Source of the DNA: Hyphomicrobiales bacterium
GTDB taxonomy: Bacteria; Pseudomonadota; Alphaproteobacteria; Rhizobiales; Xanthobacteraceae
DNA length: 64,000 nt
NCBI GenBank assembly: GCA_021730985.1
Contig: JAKFYI010000012.1
Span: forward strand, 62,001 to 126,000
Direction of reading: 5' to 3'
Shown in pieces: positions 10,332-22,277 of the stretch. Position numbers and translations under genes: made by a program. How positions within the stretch are numbered: the first letter of the stretch is position 1; every line of letters begins with the position of its first letter. The notes below the pieces were generated by a model. It saw only the letters and a list, made by a program, of their open reading frames with translations, made no database searches and was not told the DNA's origin.

Positions 10332-11156
10332 TCAACGGTCTTCCCAGGTCGCTGCGCGCTTGGCGAGGAAGGCCGAGATGCCTTCATCTGCGTCGCGCGT
10401 CATCATGTTCATGATCATGACCTCGCCCGTATAGCGGTAAGCCTCCGGCAAAGTCATGTCGAACTGGCGATAAAACGCCTCCTTGCCCATTTTGATGGTG
10501 AGAGCCGACTTCGCGGTGATCCTGCGCGCCAGCTTGTACGCTTCCTCCATCGCTGTTCCTTGGGCGACTACCCGATTGATCAGGCCAATACGGTGCGCTT
10601 CTTCCGCCGACACCATTTCGCCGGTCAGCAGCATTTCCATGGCGTGCTTGGGCGACACATTCCGCGACAGCGCCACCATCGGCGTCGAGCAGAACAAGCC
10701 GATATGGACGCCGGGCGTGGCGAATTTCGCCGACTGCGATGCGATGGCCAGATCGCAAGTCGCCACCAATTGGCATCCGGCGGCGCTGGCTGGGCCTTCA
10801 ACGGCCGCGATGACCGGCTGCGGCATGCGATGGATGCTCATCATCATGGCGGAGCAGGCCGCCATCAACTCTTTCGTATAGGCGAGCCCGCCGTCGCTAT
10901 CCTTGCGCCGTTCGGTAATTTCCCGCAGATCGTGGCCCGCGCAGAAGCCCGGCCCGTTGGCAGCCATCACAACGGCTCGAACCTTCGGATTGGCGGCGAT
11001 GTCCACCAAGACTTGTGTCAGCGCGCGAAGCATCGCAGCGGACAACGCGTTGCGGGCCTCGGGCCGATTGAGAACGACGAACGCAATGCCGTCGCGGTCG
11101 TCGCGTTGGACGATGGCGGCATCGGTCGCAAGTCTGGCAGGCGAGGGTGCATTCAT
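10332..11156 (-). CDS. enoyl-CoA hydratase
   Basis: LNRPEARNALSAAMLRALTQVL, GPGFCAGHDLREI, EGPASAAGCQLVATCDLAIAS. Confidence 0.9.
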   Translation of the reverse strand: MNAPSPARLATDAAIVQRDDRDGIAFVVLNRPEARNALSAAMLRALTQVLVDIAANPKVRAVVMAANGPGFCAGHDLREITERRKDSDGGLAYTKELMAACSAMMMSIHRMPQPVIAAVEGPASAAGCQLVATCDLAIASQSAKFATPGVHIGLFCSTPMVALSRNVSPKHAMEMLLTGEMVSAEEAHRIGLINRVVAQGTAMEEAYKLARRITAKSALTIKMGKEAFYRQFDMTLPEAYRYTGEVMIMNMMTRDADEGISAFLAKRAATWEDR

Positions 11157-11245
11157 AGGCTTCGTGCCCTTGGCAGCGGCAGCTTCTTCATTGTATCCGA
11201 TCTATGGCGTCGCGCGACCGGCGCAAGCGTGCCGCAGGACAGGCC

Positions 11246-11677
11246 ATGCAAGCACCGGCCATGAACGTCGAACAGCTAGAGCAATTTCTGGCTCTGGAAT
11301 TTTCTCAGTTTTTTCATGCCCAGAGCGGGCTTGCGATCGAACAGGTCTCGCACGCCAGCGCCCGGGTTCGCCAAACCTACAACGCGCAATTCGTTCGCCC
11401 CGGGGGCACCATCTCTGGGCCTACGATGATGGCGCTGGCCGACTTCACGATGTACGTCGCGGTGCTTGCCACGATCGGCCCGGTGCCGCTGGCGGTCACC
11501 ACCAATTTGAACATCAACTTCCTCCGCAAACCCGCGGGCCGGGATCTGATTGCCGAATGCCGGTTGCTGAAAGTCGGCAAGCGGCTGGCTGTTGGGGAGG
11601 TCACGATACTCTCAGATGGCCAGGACGAGGCGGTGGCGCATGTCACCGCGACGTACTCGATCCCCCGCCAATCATGA
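11246..11677 (+). CDS. PaaI-like hotdog-fold thioesterase
   Basis: RPGGTISGPTMMALADFTMYVAVLATIGPVPLAVTTNLNINFLRKP. Confidence 0.8.
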   Translation: MQAPAMNVEQLEQFLALEFSQFFHAQSGLAIEQVSHASARVRQTYNAQFVRPGGTISGPTMMALADFTMYVAVLATIGPVPLAVTTNLNINFLRKPAGRDLIAECRLLKVGKRLAVGEVTILSDGQDEAVAHVTATYSIPRQS

Positions 11678-11750
11678 GTTTATGGCCGGGTATTATTATA
11701 CCTATTTTATAACATATTGATCTTGCTTAAATAAACGGCCCTCCGGCTCG

Positions 11751-11777
11751 TTGACGATGCCTCTGGCCGCGTATAGA
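11751..11777 (+). promoter_or_regulatory. possible sigma70-type promoter upstream of rplM
   Basis: TTGACG-N15-TATAGA about 45 nt before rplM; spacing is short, so weak. Confidence 0.3.
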
Positions 11778-11821
11778 ACCGGCCCTTCAAATTTCCCAGC
11801 GCCCATTTGGATTGAAGCGCG

Positions 11822-12295
11822 ATGACAACGACTTACACGGTCTCCACAAAGTCCGCCGACGTGGAAAAGAAATGGCTGCTGATCGACGCCACCGGCCTGG
11901 TGGTCGGTCGCTTGGCCACGATCGTTGCCATGCGCCTGCGCGGCAAGCACAAGGCCTCCTACACGCCCCATATCGATGACGGCGACAATGTCATCGTCAT
12001 CAACGCTGCCAAGATCGTTCTGACTGGGCGCAAGCGCGAGCAGAAGGTCTACTACCACCACACCAACTTCATCGGCGGCATCAAGGAGCGCACGGCCAAG
12101 TCGATCCTTGAAGGCAAGTTTCCCGAGCGGATCGTCGAAAAGGCCGTGGAGCGCATGTTGCCGCGCGGTCCTCTCGGCCGCGTCCAGCTCGGCAATCTGC
12201 GCGTTTATCCCGGCCCCGAGCATCCCCACCAGGCACAGCAGCCGCAGCCGCTCGATATCGGCGCGATGAACCGCAAGAATAAGAGGAGCGCCTGA
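11822..12295 (+). CDS. rplM: 50S ribosomal protein L13
   Basis: [56 protein letters not shown]. Confidence 0.98.
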   Translation: MTTTYTVSTKSADVEKKWLLIDATGLVVGRLATIVAMRLRGKHKASYTPHIDDGDNVIVINAAKIVLTGRKREQKVYYHHTNFIGGIKERTAKSILEGKFPERIVEKAVERMLPRGPLGRVQLGNLRVYPGPEHPHQAQQPQPLDIGAMNRKNKRSA

Positions 12296-12297
12296 CC

Positions 12298-12774
12298 GTG
12301 GCCGAATCCATGCAGTCTCTCGACCAATTGTCGACGCTGAAGCCGGTTGCCGCAGAGGCGCCGAAGTATGTCCAGAAGCTCGACAAGCAGGGCCGCGCTT
12401 ATGCGACCGGCAAGCGCAAGAACGCAGTTGCGCGGGTCTGGATCAAGCCGGGTGGCGGCAAGATCGTCGTCAACACCCGGCCTGTCGAAGTGTTCTTCGC
12501 CCGTCCGGTGCTGCGGATGCTGATTCAGCAGCCGCTGGTCGCCAGCAATCGCAACGGCCAGTACGACGTGGTCTGCAGCGTGTCCGGCGGCGGATTGTCG
12601 GGACAGGCCGGCGCGGTTCGTCATGGCATCTCGAAGGCGCTGACCTATTTTGAGCCGGAGCTTCGCAGTGTACTCAAGCGCGGCGGTTTCCTGACCCGCG
12701 ACTCTCGCGTGGTCGAGCGCAAGAAGTACGGCAAGGCGAAAGCCCGCCGCTCGTTCCAGTTCTCCAAGCGCTAG
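12298..12774 (+). CDS. rpsI: 30S ribosomal protein S9
   Basis: [25 protein letters not shown] ... [18 protein letters not shown]. Confidence 0.98.
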   Translation: MAESMQSLDQLSTLKPVAAEAPKYVQKLDKQGRAYATGKRKNAVARVWIKPGGGKIVVNTRPVEVFFARPVLRMLIQQPLVASNRNGQYDVVCSVSGGGLSGQAGAVRHGISKALTYFEPELRSVLKRGGFLTRDSRVVERKKYGKAKARRSFQFSKR

Positions 12775-12798
12775 GTTGGCTGAGAGTTTTCGGATGGA

Positions 12799-12825
12799 GA
12801 GGGGCGCGCAAGCGCCTCTCTTTTT
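12799..12825 (+). terminator. intrinsic terminator after rpsI
   Basis: GAGGGGCGC-GCAA-GCGCCTCTC (9 bp with one G.U) followed by TTTTT. Confidence 0.85.
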
Positions 12826-12992
12826 ATTTGAACGGCTTTTGACTCAATTTTATCGATTGGTTTGGTGCAAACCCAATTGAAAATCGCAAAGCTCCGGAAA
12901 ACTCCGTGAGCGATGCTGCGTGCGCCGGCAGTGGAATTTGGACCGGCGGCCCCAGCGGCGTTTTGCGCGCCACCTGAAGAAATCAGGAACCG

Positions 12993-14246
12993 ATGTCGCT
13001 CGATACGGCAACCCTGCTCACCGTGGCGTCCTGCGTCACGGGATTGCTTGGCGTATTCATCCTGGTGTGCTGGGCGCAGGATCGGGGAACTCGCGCGTTG
13101 GCGTGGTGGGGCGCCGCATATCTCATGGGTGGCTCTGCCGTCGGACTTTGGGGAGCGAACGAGGCTTCGGTCCCGCTGGTTCAATCGTTGCCCAACGCAC
13201 TCCTGTTCGTTGCTTGCGGCATGATCTGGAACGGCGCGAGGCTTTTCCACGGACGCCCGATTCAAGTCCCTGGAATGCTTGTTGGAGCGATCGTTTGGAT
13301 CGCTGCGATGCAGATTCCCGCCATCGCGGAGGACGGGCACCTGCGGATCGTTCTCTCGTCGCTGATCGTTGCCAGTTACGCATTCCTCGCGGCTCTCGAA
13401 CTGCGGCGGGAGCGCCGGCGCTCTCTCGGTAAGGCAGGGTTGTCTCCCTTTGTCCCGCTGTTGCATGGCATCGTATTCTTGTCACCGATACCGTTGGCGT
13501 TGCTGACCCCGCCCGACTCCTCGTCCGACAGTTGGTTCGCGTTGTTTGCGCTGCAGACGTTGCTCTACGTGGTCGGCACCGCCTTCATCGTCATCATTAT
13601 GACCAACGAGCGCACGGTGCTGGGTCACAAGACGGCGGCGATGACCGATCCGCTGACCGGGCTCTTCAACCGCCGCGCGTTTTTCGACGTTGGGCAGCAA
13701 TTGATGGCGCGTCAGGCGAAAACCGCCGGTCCGGTGAGCGTGCTGGTCTTCGATCTGGATCATTTCAAATCGATCAACGATCGTTTTGGCCACGCCGTGG
13801 GTGACGATGCGCTGCGGCTATTCGCGGCCACTGCGCGAGGCAATCTGCGCGGGACCGACGTGCTGGGCCGGCTCGGCGGCGAGGAGTTTGCCGCGATCCT
13901 TCCCGGCGGCCCGATGGAAGTCATGATGATCGGCGAACGGCTGCGTGCGGCGTTCGAGGCCGCTGCGGTCGAGGTGTCGTCGTGCCGACTCCGGGCGACA
14001 GTGAGCATCGGGGCTGTGGCTGCGGTGGCGCCTGCAGACATAGCCAAGCTGCTGGAGCGCGCCGATGCCGCGCTCTACGCCGCGAAGTCAAACGGGCGTA
14101 ACCGCGTTGAATTGGCAGCCAGTGAAGCGTCCGCGAGCGCGTCTGGGGAAGCGGTTGCGTCGGCCGAGCGCACTGTCTGGGCTGCGATCGCGCGGTTCAA
14201 TCCGATGCAGATCTGGAACGCAACCGGCACGTTCATGCGCTCTTGA
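12993..14246 (+). CDS. GGDEF-domain diguanylate cyclase with N-terminal multi-TM region
   Basis: DPLTGLFNRRAFFDVG, DLDHFKSINDRFGHAVGDDAL, intact LGGEEF. Confidence 0.92.
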   Translation: MSLDTATLLTVASCVTGLLGVFILVCWAQDRGTRALAWWGAAYLMGGSAVGLWGANEASVPLVQSLPNALLFVACGMIWNGARLFHGRPIQVPGMLVGAIVWIAAMQIPAIAEDGHLRIVLSSLIVASYAFLAALELRRERRRSLGKAGLSPFVPLLHGIVFLSPIPLALLTPPDSSSDSWFALFALQTLLYVVGTAFIVIIMTNERTVLGHKTAAMTDPLTGLFNRRAFFDVGQQLMARQAKTAGPVSVLVFDLDHFKSINDRFGHAVGDDALRLFAATARGNLRGTDVLGRLGGEEFAAILPGGPMEVMMIGERLRAAFEAAAVEVSSCRLRATVSIGAVAAVAPADIAKLLERADAALYAAKSNGRNRVELAASEASASASGEAVASAERTVWAAIARFNPMQIWNATGTFMRS

Positions 14247-14311
14247 TGGGCCTCATGCCGCTGCAGTCTCGTTGCACCTGCCCCATCGTCGCAATCGCTG
14301 TGCTCAACGAA

Positions 14312-14337
14312 ACAGGGCGCCCCGAGGGGCGCCCTGT
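14312..14337. terminator. hairpin between convergent GGDEF gene and glnA
   Basis: ACAGGGCGCCCC-GA-GGGGCGCCCTGT perfect palindrome; no strong T-tract on either side. Confidence 0.6.
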
Positions 14338-14370
14338 CCGTGCATCGCTTCAGCGAAGTGCGGTGACCGC

Positions 14371-15780
14371 TTACGCGGAGTAGTACATGTCGAATTCGAC
14401 CGGATGCGGGGTGTGCTCGAAGCGGATCACTTCCGTCATCTTGAGATCGATATAGCTGTCGATGAAGTCGTCATCGAACACGCCGCCGACCTTGAGGAAT
14501 TCGCGGTCCTTGTCGAGGCTCGAGAGCGCCTCGCGCAGGCTGCCGCAAACGGTCGGGATCTTCTTGAGCTCCTTCGCCGGCAAGTCGTAGAGGTCCTTGT
14601 CCATGGCGTCGCCCGGGTGGAGCTTGTTCTTCACGCCGTCGAGACCCGCCATCAGCATCGCGGCAAAGCCGAGATACGGGTTGCAGAGCGGATCGGGGAA
14701 ACGCACCTCGACGCGCTTGGCCTTCGGGTTGGTGGTGTAGGGGATGCGGCACGAGGCCGAACGGTTGCGCGCCGAATAGGCGAGCAGCACGGGAGCCTCG
14801 TAGCCCGGCACCAGCCGCTTGTAGGAGTTGGTGGTCGGGTTGGTGAAGGCGTTGATCGCCTTCGCGTGCTTGATGATGCCGGCGATGTAGGACAGGCAGG
14901 TTTCCGACAGATCGGCGTACTTGTTGCCGGCGAACACCGGCTTGCCGCTTTTCCAGATCGACTGATGGCAATGCATGCCCGAGCCGTTGTCGCCGTAGAT
15001 CGGCTTCGGCATGAAGGTCGCGGTCTTGCCGTAGATGTTGGCGACCTGGTGGATGCAGTACTTATAAATCTGCATCCGGTCGGCCATCACCGTTAGCGGC
15101 GCGAACTTCAAACCGAGTTCGTGCTGAGCGGAGGCGACCTCGTGGTGATGCTTTTCGACCACGCAGCCCATGCGGGCCATCGCGGCCAGCATCTCCGAGC
15201 GCATGTCCTGGATCGAATCTTGCGGCGGCACCGGGAAATAACCCTTCTTGGTGCCGATGCGATGTCCCAGGTTTCCGCCTTCGTATTCGCGGTCGGAATT
15301 GCTTGGGAATTCGGAGGAGTCGAGCTTGAAGCCGGTGTTGTAGGGATCGGCCTTGATCTTCACATCGTCGAACACAAAGAACTCTGCTTCCGGCCCGAAG
15401 AAAATCGTGTCGCCGATCCCCATCGACTTGACCATGCCCTCGGCCTTCTTGGCCATGCCGCGCGGGTCGCGGTTGTAGGGCTCGCCCGTGGTCGGCTCGA
15501 GGACGTCGCAGATCAGCACGAGCGTGGTCTCGGCGAAAAACGGATCGATGCAGGCGGACGCCGGATCGGGCATCAAATTCATGTCGGACTCGTTGATCGC
15601 CTTCCAACCGGCGATCGAAGACCCGTCGAACATCTGGCCTTCGGCAAACGTGTCCTCTTCGATCATCGTAACGTCGAAGGTGACGTGCTGCCACTTGCCG
15701 CGTGGATCGGTGAAGCGGAAATCGACGTACTTCACGTCGTTGTCTTTGATCATCTTCATGACATTCTTGGCGGTCGTCAT
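14371..15780 (-). CDS. glnA: type I glutamine synthetase
   Basis: [91 protein letters not shown]. Confidence 0.98.
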   Translation of the reverse strand: MTTAKNVMKMIKDNDVKYVDFRFTDPRGKWQHVTFDVTMIEEDTFAEGQMFDGSSIAGWKAINESDMNLMPDPASACIDPFFAETTLVLICDVLEPTTGEPYNRDPRGMAKKAEGMVKSMGIGDTIFFGPEAEFFVFDDVKIKADPYNTGFKLDSSEFPSNSDREYEGGNLGHRIGTKKGYFPVPPQDSIQDMRSEMLAAMARMGCVVEKHHHEVASAQHELGLKFAPLTVMADRMQIYKYCIHQVANIYGKTATFMPKPIYGDNGSGMHCHQSIWKSGKPVFAGNKYADLSETCLSYIAGIIKHAKAINAFTNPTTNSYKRLVPGYEAPVLLAYSARNRSASCRIPYTTNPKAKRVEVRFPDPLCNPYLGFAAMLMAGLDGVKNKLHPGDAMDKDLYDLPAKELKKIPTVCGSLREALSSLDKDREFLKVGGVFDDDFIDSYIDLKMTEVIRFEHTPHPVEFDMYYSA

Positions 15781-15834
15781 GGATTACTTTCCCTTTCGTG
15801 GACGGGCGTGAACTAAAAATGAAATGGCTGGTGC

Positions 15835-16260
<426 letters not shown>

Positions 16261-16427
16261 CTAACACTCGGATTTCTCGGGGAATTCGCCTGCTCGCAAC
16301 ACAGGTGCATGATCTTGCGCCAGATTGCCTGCTCGCGGAATAGGCAGGCTGCATAACAAGAGGTCAAGTGTGTTCGGCCCCGGTGCGTTGTGAGGGGGCC
16401 GCGCCGCCGGTTAAGGTGCCTGCTTCC

Positions 16428-17936
16428 ATGATCGAACTGCTGACCCCCACGGAAATGGGTGAGGCCGACCGGCTCGCGATCGCCGGCGGGATCGCGGGTA
16501 TCGAGCTGATGGAGAGGGCCGGGCTGGCCGTCGCCAATGCGACCGTGCGACGCCATCCGGGTGCGCCGCAGATCCGCATCGTGGCCGGACCCGGCAACAA
16601 CGGCGGCGACGGCTTTGTCGCCGCCCGCATTCTGGCCGGCCGCGGGTATCCGGTTCGTGTGCTGCTGCTGGGCGATCGGGCGAACTTGAAAGGAGACGCG
16701 GCCGAAGCGGCGCGGTGCTGGCAGGGTCCGATCGTGCCTGCATCCCCGCAGGGGCTCTCAGGCGCCGGCGTCATCATCGACGCGCTGTACGGCGCCGGTC
16801 TCGACCGCCCGGTCGAAGCCGAGGCGCGCGCCCTGGTAGAGGCGATCAATGCCGCAGGGGCGCCGGTCATCGCCGTGGACCTGCCGAGCGGCATTCACGG
16901 CGCGAGCGGCGCCGTCATGGGAGCGGCGGTGAGGGCTGCGGCCACGGTGACGTTCTTCCGGCGCAAGCCTGGCCATCTGCTGCTGCCTGGACGAACGCAC
17001 TGCGGGGCGGTGGAGGTGGCCGATATCGGCATCCCCGACGGGGTGCTGGAACGGATCGGGCCGCGGCTGTTTGCCAATGCGCCCGGGCTTTGGTCCGCGC
17101 ATTTTCCCGTGCCCAAGGTGGAAGGGCACAAATACACCCGGGGCCATGCCGTGGTCGGGTCAGGCGGGGTGGCGTCGACCGGGGCGGCCCGCCTGGCGGC
17201 ACGGGGCGCGCTGCGGGCGGGCGCGGGTCTTGTGACGATCGCCAGTCCGGCGGACGCGGTGGCGGTCAACGCGGCGGGCAGCCTCTCGGTCATGGTGCGG
17301 CAAGTCGACGATGCCGCGGGGCTTTCGGCCATGCTGGCGGATCGGCGGCTCAATTCGGTTCTGCTCGGGCCGGGTGGCGGCGTCGGAGCGGGGTTGCGAG
17401 AGTTGGTGCTGGCGGCACTGGCCGCCGAATGCGCCGTGGTTCTGGATGCTGATGCTCTGACCAGCTTCGCGGGTGCCCCCGAAACCCTATTTTCTGCAAT
17501 TGTAACAAGAAGTTCAGTGACGATCCTCACACCGCATGATGGCGAGTTCGGCCGATTATTCGGAAAAGCATCTGAACTCACTGATAAAGCGGCAAAATAT
17601 GACCACGTTCGCTGCGCAGCGACGCTCTCCGGCGCGACCGTGCTGCTCAAAGGCGCGGACACCGTGGTGGCGGGGCCGGACGGCCGGGCATCCATCGCCG
17701 AGAACGCGCCGCCGTGGCTGGCGACCGGTGGATCGGGGGATGTGCTGGCGGGCATCGTGACCGGGTTGCTGGCGCAGGGCATGCCGGCCTTTGAGGCCGC
17801 CTCCGCCGCGGTCTGGCTGCATGGCGAGGCCGGAAACGAAGCGGGACCGGGCTTGATCGCCGAGGATCTGCCGGATGCGCTGCGGCCGGTCTACCGGCGA
17901 TTGTTCGCCAGCCTTGGGGCCGGCGCCCCGAACTAG
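16428..17936 (+). CDS. nnr: bifunctional NAD(P)H-hydrate epimerase / ADP-dependent NAD(P)H-hydrate dehydratase
   Basis: epimerase IRIVAGPGNNGGDGFVAARIL; dehydratase ILTPHDGEFGRLFG, PPWLATGGSGDVLAGIVTGLLAQGM. Confidence 0.93.
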   Translation: MIELLTPTEMGEADRLAIAGGIAGIELMERAGLAVANATVRRHPGAPQIRIVAGPGNNGGDGFVAARILAGRGYPVRVLLLGDRANLKGDAAEAARCWQGPIVPASPQGLSGAGVIIDALYGAGLDRPVEAEARALVEAINAAGAPVIAVDLPSGIHGASGAVMGAAVRAAATVTFFRRKPGHLLLPGRTHCGAVEVADIGIPDGVLERIGPRLFANAPGLWSAHFPVPKVEGHKYTRGHAVVGSGGVASTGAARLAARGALRAGAGLVTIASPADAVAVNAAGSLSVMVRQVDDAAGLSAMLADRRLNSVLLGPGGGVGAGLRELVLAALAAECAVVLDADALTSFAGAPETLFSAIVTRSSVTILTPHDGEFGRLFGKASELTDKAAKYDHVRCAATLSGATVLLKGADTVVAGPDGRASIAENAPPWLATGGSGDVLAGIVTGLLAQGMPAFEAASAAVWLHGEAGNEAGPGLIAEDLPDALRPVYRRLFASLGAGAPN

Positions 17937-17950
17937 TGTTCCTCCGGCGC

Positions 17951-18005
17951 TGTTCCAGGCCTGTTCGGAGCTTGTTCCAGGCCTGTTCAGAGCCTGTACG
18001 ACCGG
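17951..18005 (+). repeat. ~11-bp phased tandem repeat (two near-identical 22-bp units plus a degenerate fifth 11-mer)
   Basis: TGTTCCAGGCC/TGTTCGGAGCT/TGTTCCAGGCC/TGTTCAGAGCC/TGTACGACCGG starting at 17951, 17962, 17973, 17984 and 17995. Confidence 0.8.
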
Positions 18006-18012
18006 GCCTATT

Positions 18013-18042
18013 TTGTTGCCGGACAGTGGCACCGTGTTATAA
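18013..18042 (+). promoter_or_regulatory. candidate promoter of tRNA-Leu
   Basis: TTGTTG-N18-TTATAA about 42 nt before the tRNA 5' end. Confidence 0.4.
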
Positions 18043-18083
18043 CCCGCGCCGCTTGCCGACCAGGGTGCTACGCCGGCCTGCGG

Positions 18084-18168
18084 GCGGGCGTGGCGGAATT
18101 GGTAGACGCGCGGGATTTAGGTTCCCGTGACGCAAGTCGTGGGGGTTCGAGTCCCTCCGCCCGCACCA
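18084..18168 (+). tRNA. tRNA-Leu (anticodon UAG)
   Basis: GCGGGCG...CGCCCGC acceptor, encoded ACCA, anticodon loop TTTAGGT, GGTTCGAGTCC T-arm, long variable arm. Confidence 0.95.
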
Positions 18169-18256
18169 CGCCGGAACGCACCGGCGGCTCGCGCCCGCAC
18201 CGAAACGGGTATTGAACTAAGGCGCCGCGTCGCGCGGCCAAAGCAAAGATTGTGTG

Positions 18257-19624
18257 ATGCAAGTAACCGAGACGGCGAACGAAGGTCTGAAGCGCGAATT
18301 CCAAGTGGTGGTGCCGGCCGCCGACCTGCTGGCCAAGGCCGACGTGCGGCTCAACGAACTGAAGGGCCAGGTCAAGCTCAACGGTTTCCGCCAGGGCAAG
18401 GTGCCGGTCTCCCATCTCAAGCGCCTGTACGGGCGCTCGGCGATGGCCGAGGTGATCGAGAACACGGTGCGCGAGGCCAACGCCAAGATCGTGACCGATG
18501 GCGGCTTCAAGCTGGTGCGCGATCCGCAGGTGACGCTGCCGACCGAGGAGAGCGCGGTCGATCAACTCATCAACGGCAAGTCCGATCTCGCCTACACGGT
18601 GGCGATTGAGATCATGCCGCCGATCGAAATCGCCGACTTCAAGGGCGTCAAACTGGACAAGCCGGTTGCCCAGGTCGCCGACGCCGAAGTCGATGAGGCG
18701 TTGCAGCGGCTCGCCGAGCAGAACCGGCCGTTCGCCGCCAAGTCCGAAGGCGCCAAGGCGGAAACCGGCGATCGTGTGCTGATCGACTTCACCGGCAAGG
18801 TGGACGGCACGCCGTTCGAAGGCGGCACCGGCGGCGACGTGCCGGTGCAGATCGGCTCCAACACATTCATTCCGGGCTTCGAGGATCAGCTCGTCGGCAT
18901 CGGCGCCGGTGAGACGCGCCTTGTCACGGTGACCTTCCCGGATAGCTATCCGGCCCAGCAATTGGCCGGCAAGACGGCCGAATTTGACGTCATCGCCAAG
19001 TCGCTCGAAGCGCCGACCCCGATCACGCTCGACGACGAATTCGCCAAGCAGCTTGGCCTCGACTCGCTCGCCAAGCTCAAGGACATCCTGAAGGAGCGCA
19101 TTGCCCGTGAGCATACCGGCATGTCGCGCCAGCGCATCAAACGCCAGTTGCTCGATGAGCTCGACAAGCTTCACAAGTTTGCGCCGCCGCCGTCGCTGGT
19201 CGAGGACGAGTTCAACAACGTGTGGCGGACCATCGACGAGGACCTCAAGGCGCGCAACCGCAGCTTCGAGGACGAGGGCACGACCGAGGAGAAAGCCAAG
19301 GAGGAGTATCGCGCCATCGCCGAGCGGCGGGTGCGGCTTGGCCTCGTGATCGCCGAGATCGGCGAGCGCAACAAGATCGGTGTCACCGAGGAAGAGTTGA
19401 CCCGCGCCGTGACCGAACGCGCCCGCCAGGTGCCGGGCCGCGAGCAGGAGGTCTGGGAGTATTTCCGCAAGAACCCGTCCGCGGTCGCAAGCCTTCGTGC
19501 CCCGATCTACGAGGACAAGGTGATCGACTATATCCTTGAGCTCGCAACCGTCACCGAGAAGCCGATGACGCGCGAAGAACTCTACAAGGAAGACGAGCCC
19601 GAGGGTGCGGCCGCACAGGCCTGA
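18257..19624 (+). CDS. tig: trigger factor
   Basis: [63 protein letters not shown] domain [44 protein letters not shown]. Confidence 0.96.
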   Translation: MQVTETANEGLKREFQVVVPAADLLAKADVRLNELKGQVKLNGFRQGKVPVSHLKRLYGRSAMAEVIENTVREANAKIVTDGGFKLVRDPQVTLPTEESAVDQLINGKSDLAYTVAIEIMPPIEIADFKGVKLDKPVAQVADAEVDEALQRLAEQNRPFAAKSEGAKAETGDRVLIDFTGKVDGTPFEGGTGGDVPVQIGSNTFIPGFEDQLVGIGAGETRLVTVTFPDSYPAQQLAGKTAEFDVIAKSLEAPTPITLDDEFAKQLGLDSLAKLKDILKERIAREHTGMSRQRIKRQLLDELDKLHKFAPPPSLVEDEFNNVWRTIDEDLKARNRSFEDEGTTEEKAKEEYRAIAERRVRLGLVIAEIGERNKIGVTEEELTRAVTERARQVPGREQEVWEYFRKNPSAVASLRAPIYEDKVIDYILELATVTEKPMTREELYKEDEPEGAAAQA

Positions 19625-19965
19625 ACGATCGAGTCCAACGTCGCGCTTAAGATCGATCCGGCCGCCGGCGCGGCGGACGCGAAGCCTTCACACAGGATTG
19701 CAACGGGTGCGTCAGGCCTTGCATCGGGATGATCGGATACCTTGATAAGGGAACCTTCGCCGAAGCAGGGCGGGGCGCTGTCGGCCACACCCGCACTTGC
19801 CCTGGGCATCCGACACGATTATTGGCGGCGGTGACGCCAGTGATCTGCGCGCACGAGCGCGGCGAGTTGTGCATTGTTGATCCCATCGTCTCGCCGGATT
19901 GGGAAACTATATAGTCTTGTTGGATTGCCGCGATTCGAAGCGCGCCGGGGTGTGAGGAGGAATTC

Positions 19966-20595
19966 TTGAAAGATCCTGTTGAGACGTACATGAACCTGGT
20001 TCCCATGGTGGTCGAGCAGACCAACCGCGGCGAGCGGGCCTACGACATTTTTTCGAGGCTCCTGAAAGAGCGCATCATCTTCATCACCGGTCCGATCGAG
20101 GACGGGATGGCGACGCTCGTGGTGGCGCAGATGCTGTTCCTGGAGGCGGAGAATCCGAAGAAGGAAATCTCCATGTACATCAACTCGCCGGGCGGCCACG
20201 TCACGTCGGGCCTGGCGATCTACGACACCATGCAGTTCATCCGTCCGCCGGTTTCGACGTTGTGCTGCGGACAGGCGGCCTCGATGGGCTCGCTGCTGCT
20301 GGCCGCCGGCGCGAAGGATCTGCGGTTCACGCTGCCGAACGCACGCATCATGGTTCACCAGCCGTCAGGCGGGTTCCAGGGGCAGGCGACCGACATCATG
20401 CTGCACGCCCAGGAAATCCTGAACCTCAAGAAGCGGCTCAACGAAATCTACGTCAAGCACACCGGCCAGCCGATCAAGAAGATCGAGGATGCGCTGGAGC
20501 GGGATACCTTCCTGACCGGCGAGACGGCGGTGGAGTTCGGTCTCATCGACAAGGTGCTGGAGAAGCGCCCGGAGCTGGACGCGCCGAAAGCTTAG
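19966..20595 (+). CDS. clpP: ATP-dependent Clp protease proteolytic subunit
   Basis: [58 protein letters not shown] start. Confidence 0.97.
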   Translation: MKDPVETYMNLVPMVVEQTNRGERAYDIFSRLLKERIIFITGPIEDGMATLVVAQMLFLEAENPKKEISMYINSPGGHVTSGLAIYDTMQFIRPPVSTLCCGQAASMGSLLLAAGAKDLRFTLPNARIMVHQPSGGFQGQATDIMLHAQEILNLKKRLNEIYVKHTGQPIKKIEDALERDTFLTGETAVEFGLIDKVLEKRPELDAPKA

Positions 20596-20671
20596 AATCG
20601 GTGCAGCAAGCCCTGAAAAAAGCCATTGTGAACGCCAACGTTATCGTTAATCAAATCTTGATTGTTCCTCC

Positions 20672-20744
20672 ACTAGCGTGCTTCGCTAGTATTCGGAGGG
20701 GTTGGCGAAATATTGAAGTTCCACGCTACGGTTTCTTAGCGTGG
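20672..20744. other. two adjacent hairpins in the clpP-clpX intergenic region
   Basis: ACTAGCG-TGCTT-CGCTAGT (20672-20690) and CCACGCTA-CGGTTTCT-TAGCGTGG (20721-20744). Confidence 0.6.
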
Positions 20745-20796
20745 AGGGCGTAGAGAAGGGGCCTGCCTCGCGCGCCTCGAGGTTACGGAGAGCGGA

Positions 20797-22068
<1,272 letters not shown>

Positions 22069-22277
22069 GTAACCGCCGCGGCACGGGATACCGTCCGCGG
22101 CCCGGTACCTGGTTGAATCTACAGCCTTACTTGACACCCTGGGCTGCTGTATCCACCTAATAGCGTTCGAAGGAACGAAATCAGGCAGATTCGCTTGATT
22201 TCACACGTCCCGGCACTCCGTCGCGGCTGCGCAATCGCGGGCCCTGAGGGAGGGGCACAACAACAAGGACTTCCGCT

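Noticed and set aside
17951-18005. CRISPR-like array
   Set aside because: Repeats are 11 bp with no spacers; a phased tandem repeat, not CRISPR
22190-22225. Heat-shock (RpoH) promoter upstream of lon
   Set aside because: CTTGAT box present but no acceptable -10 at correct spacing
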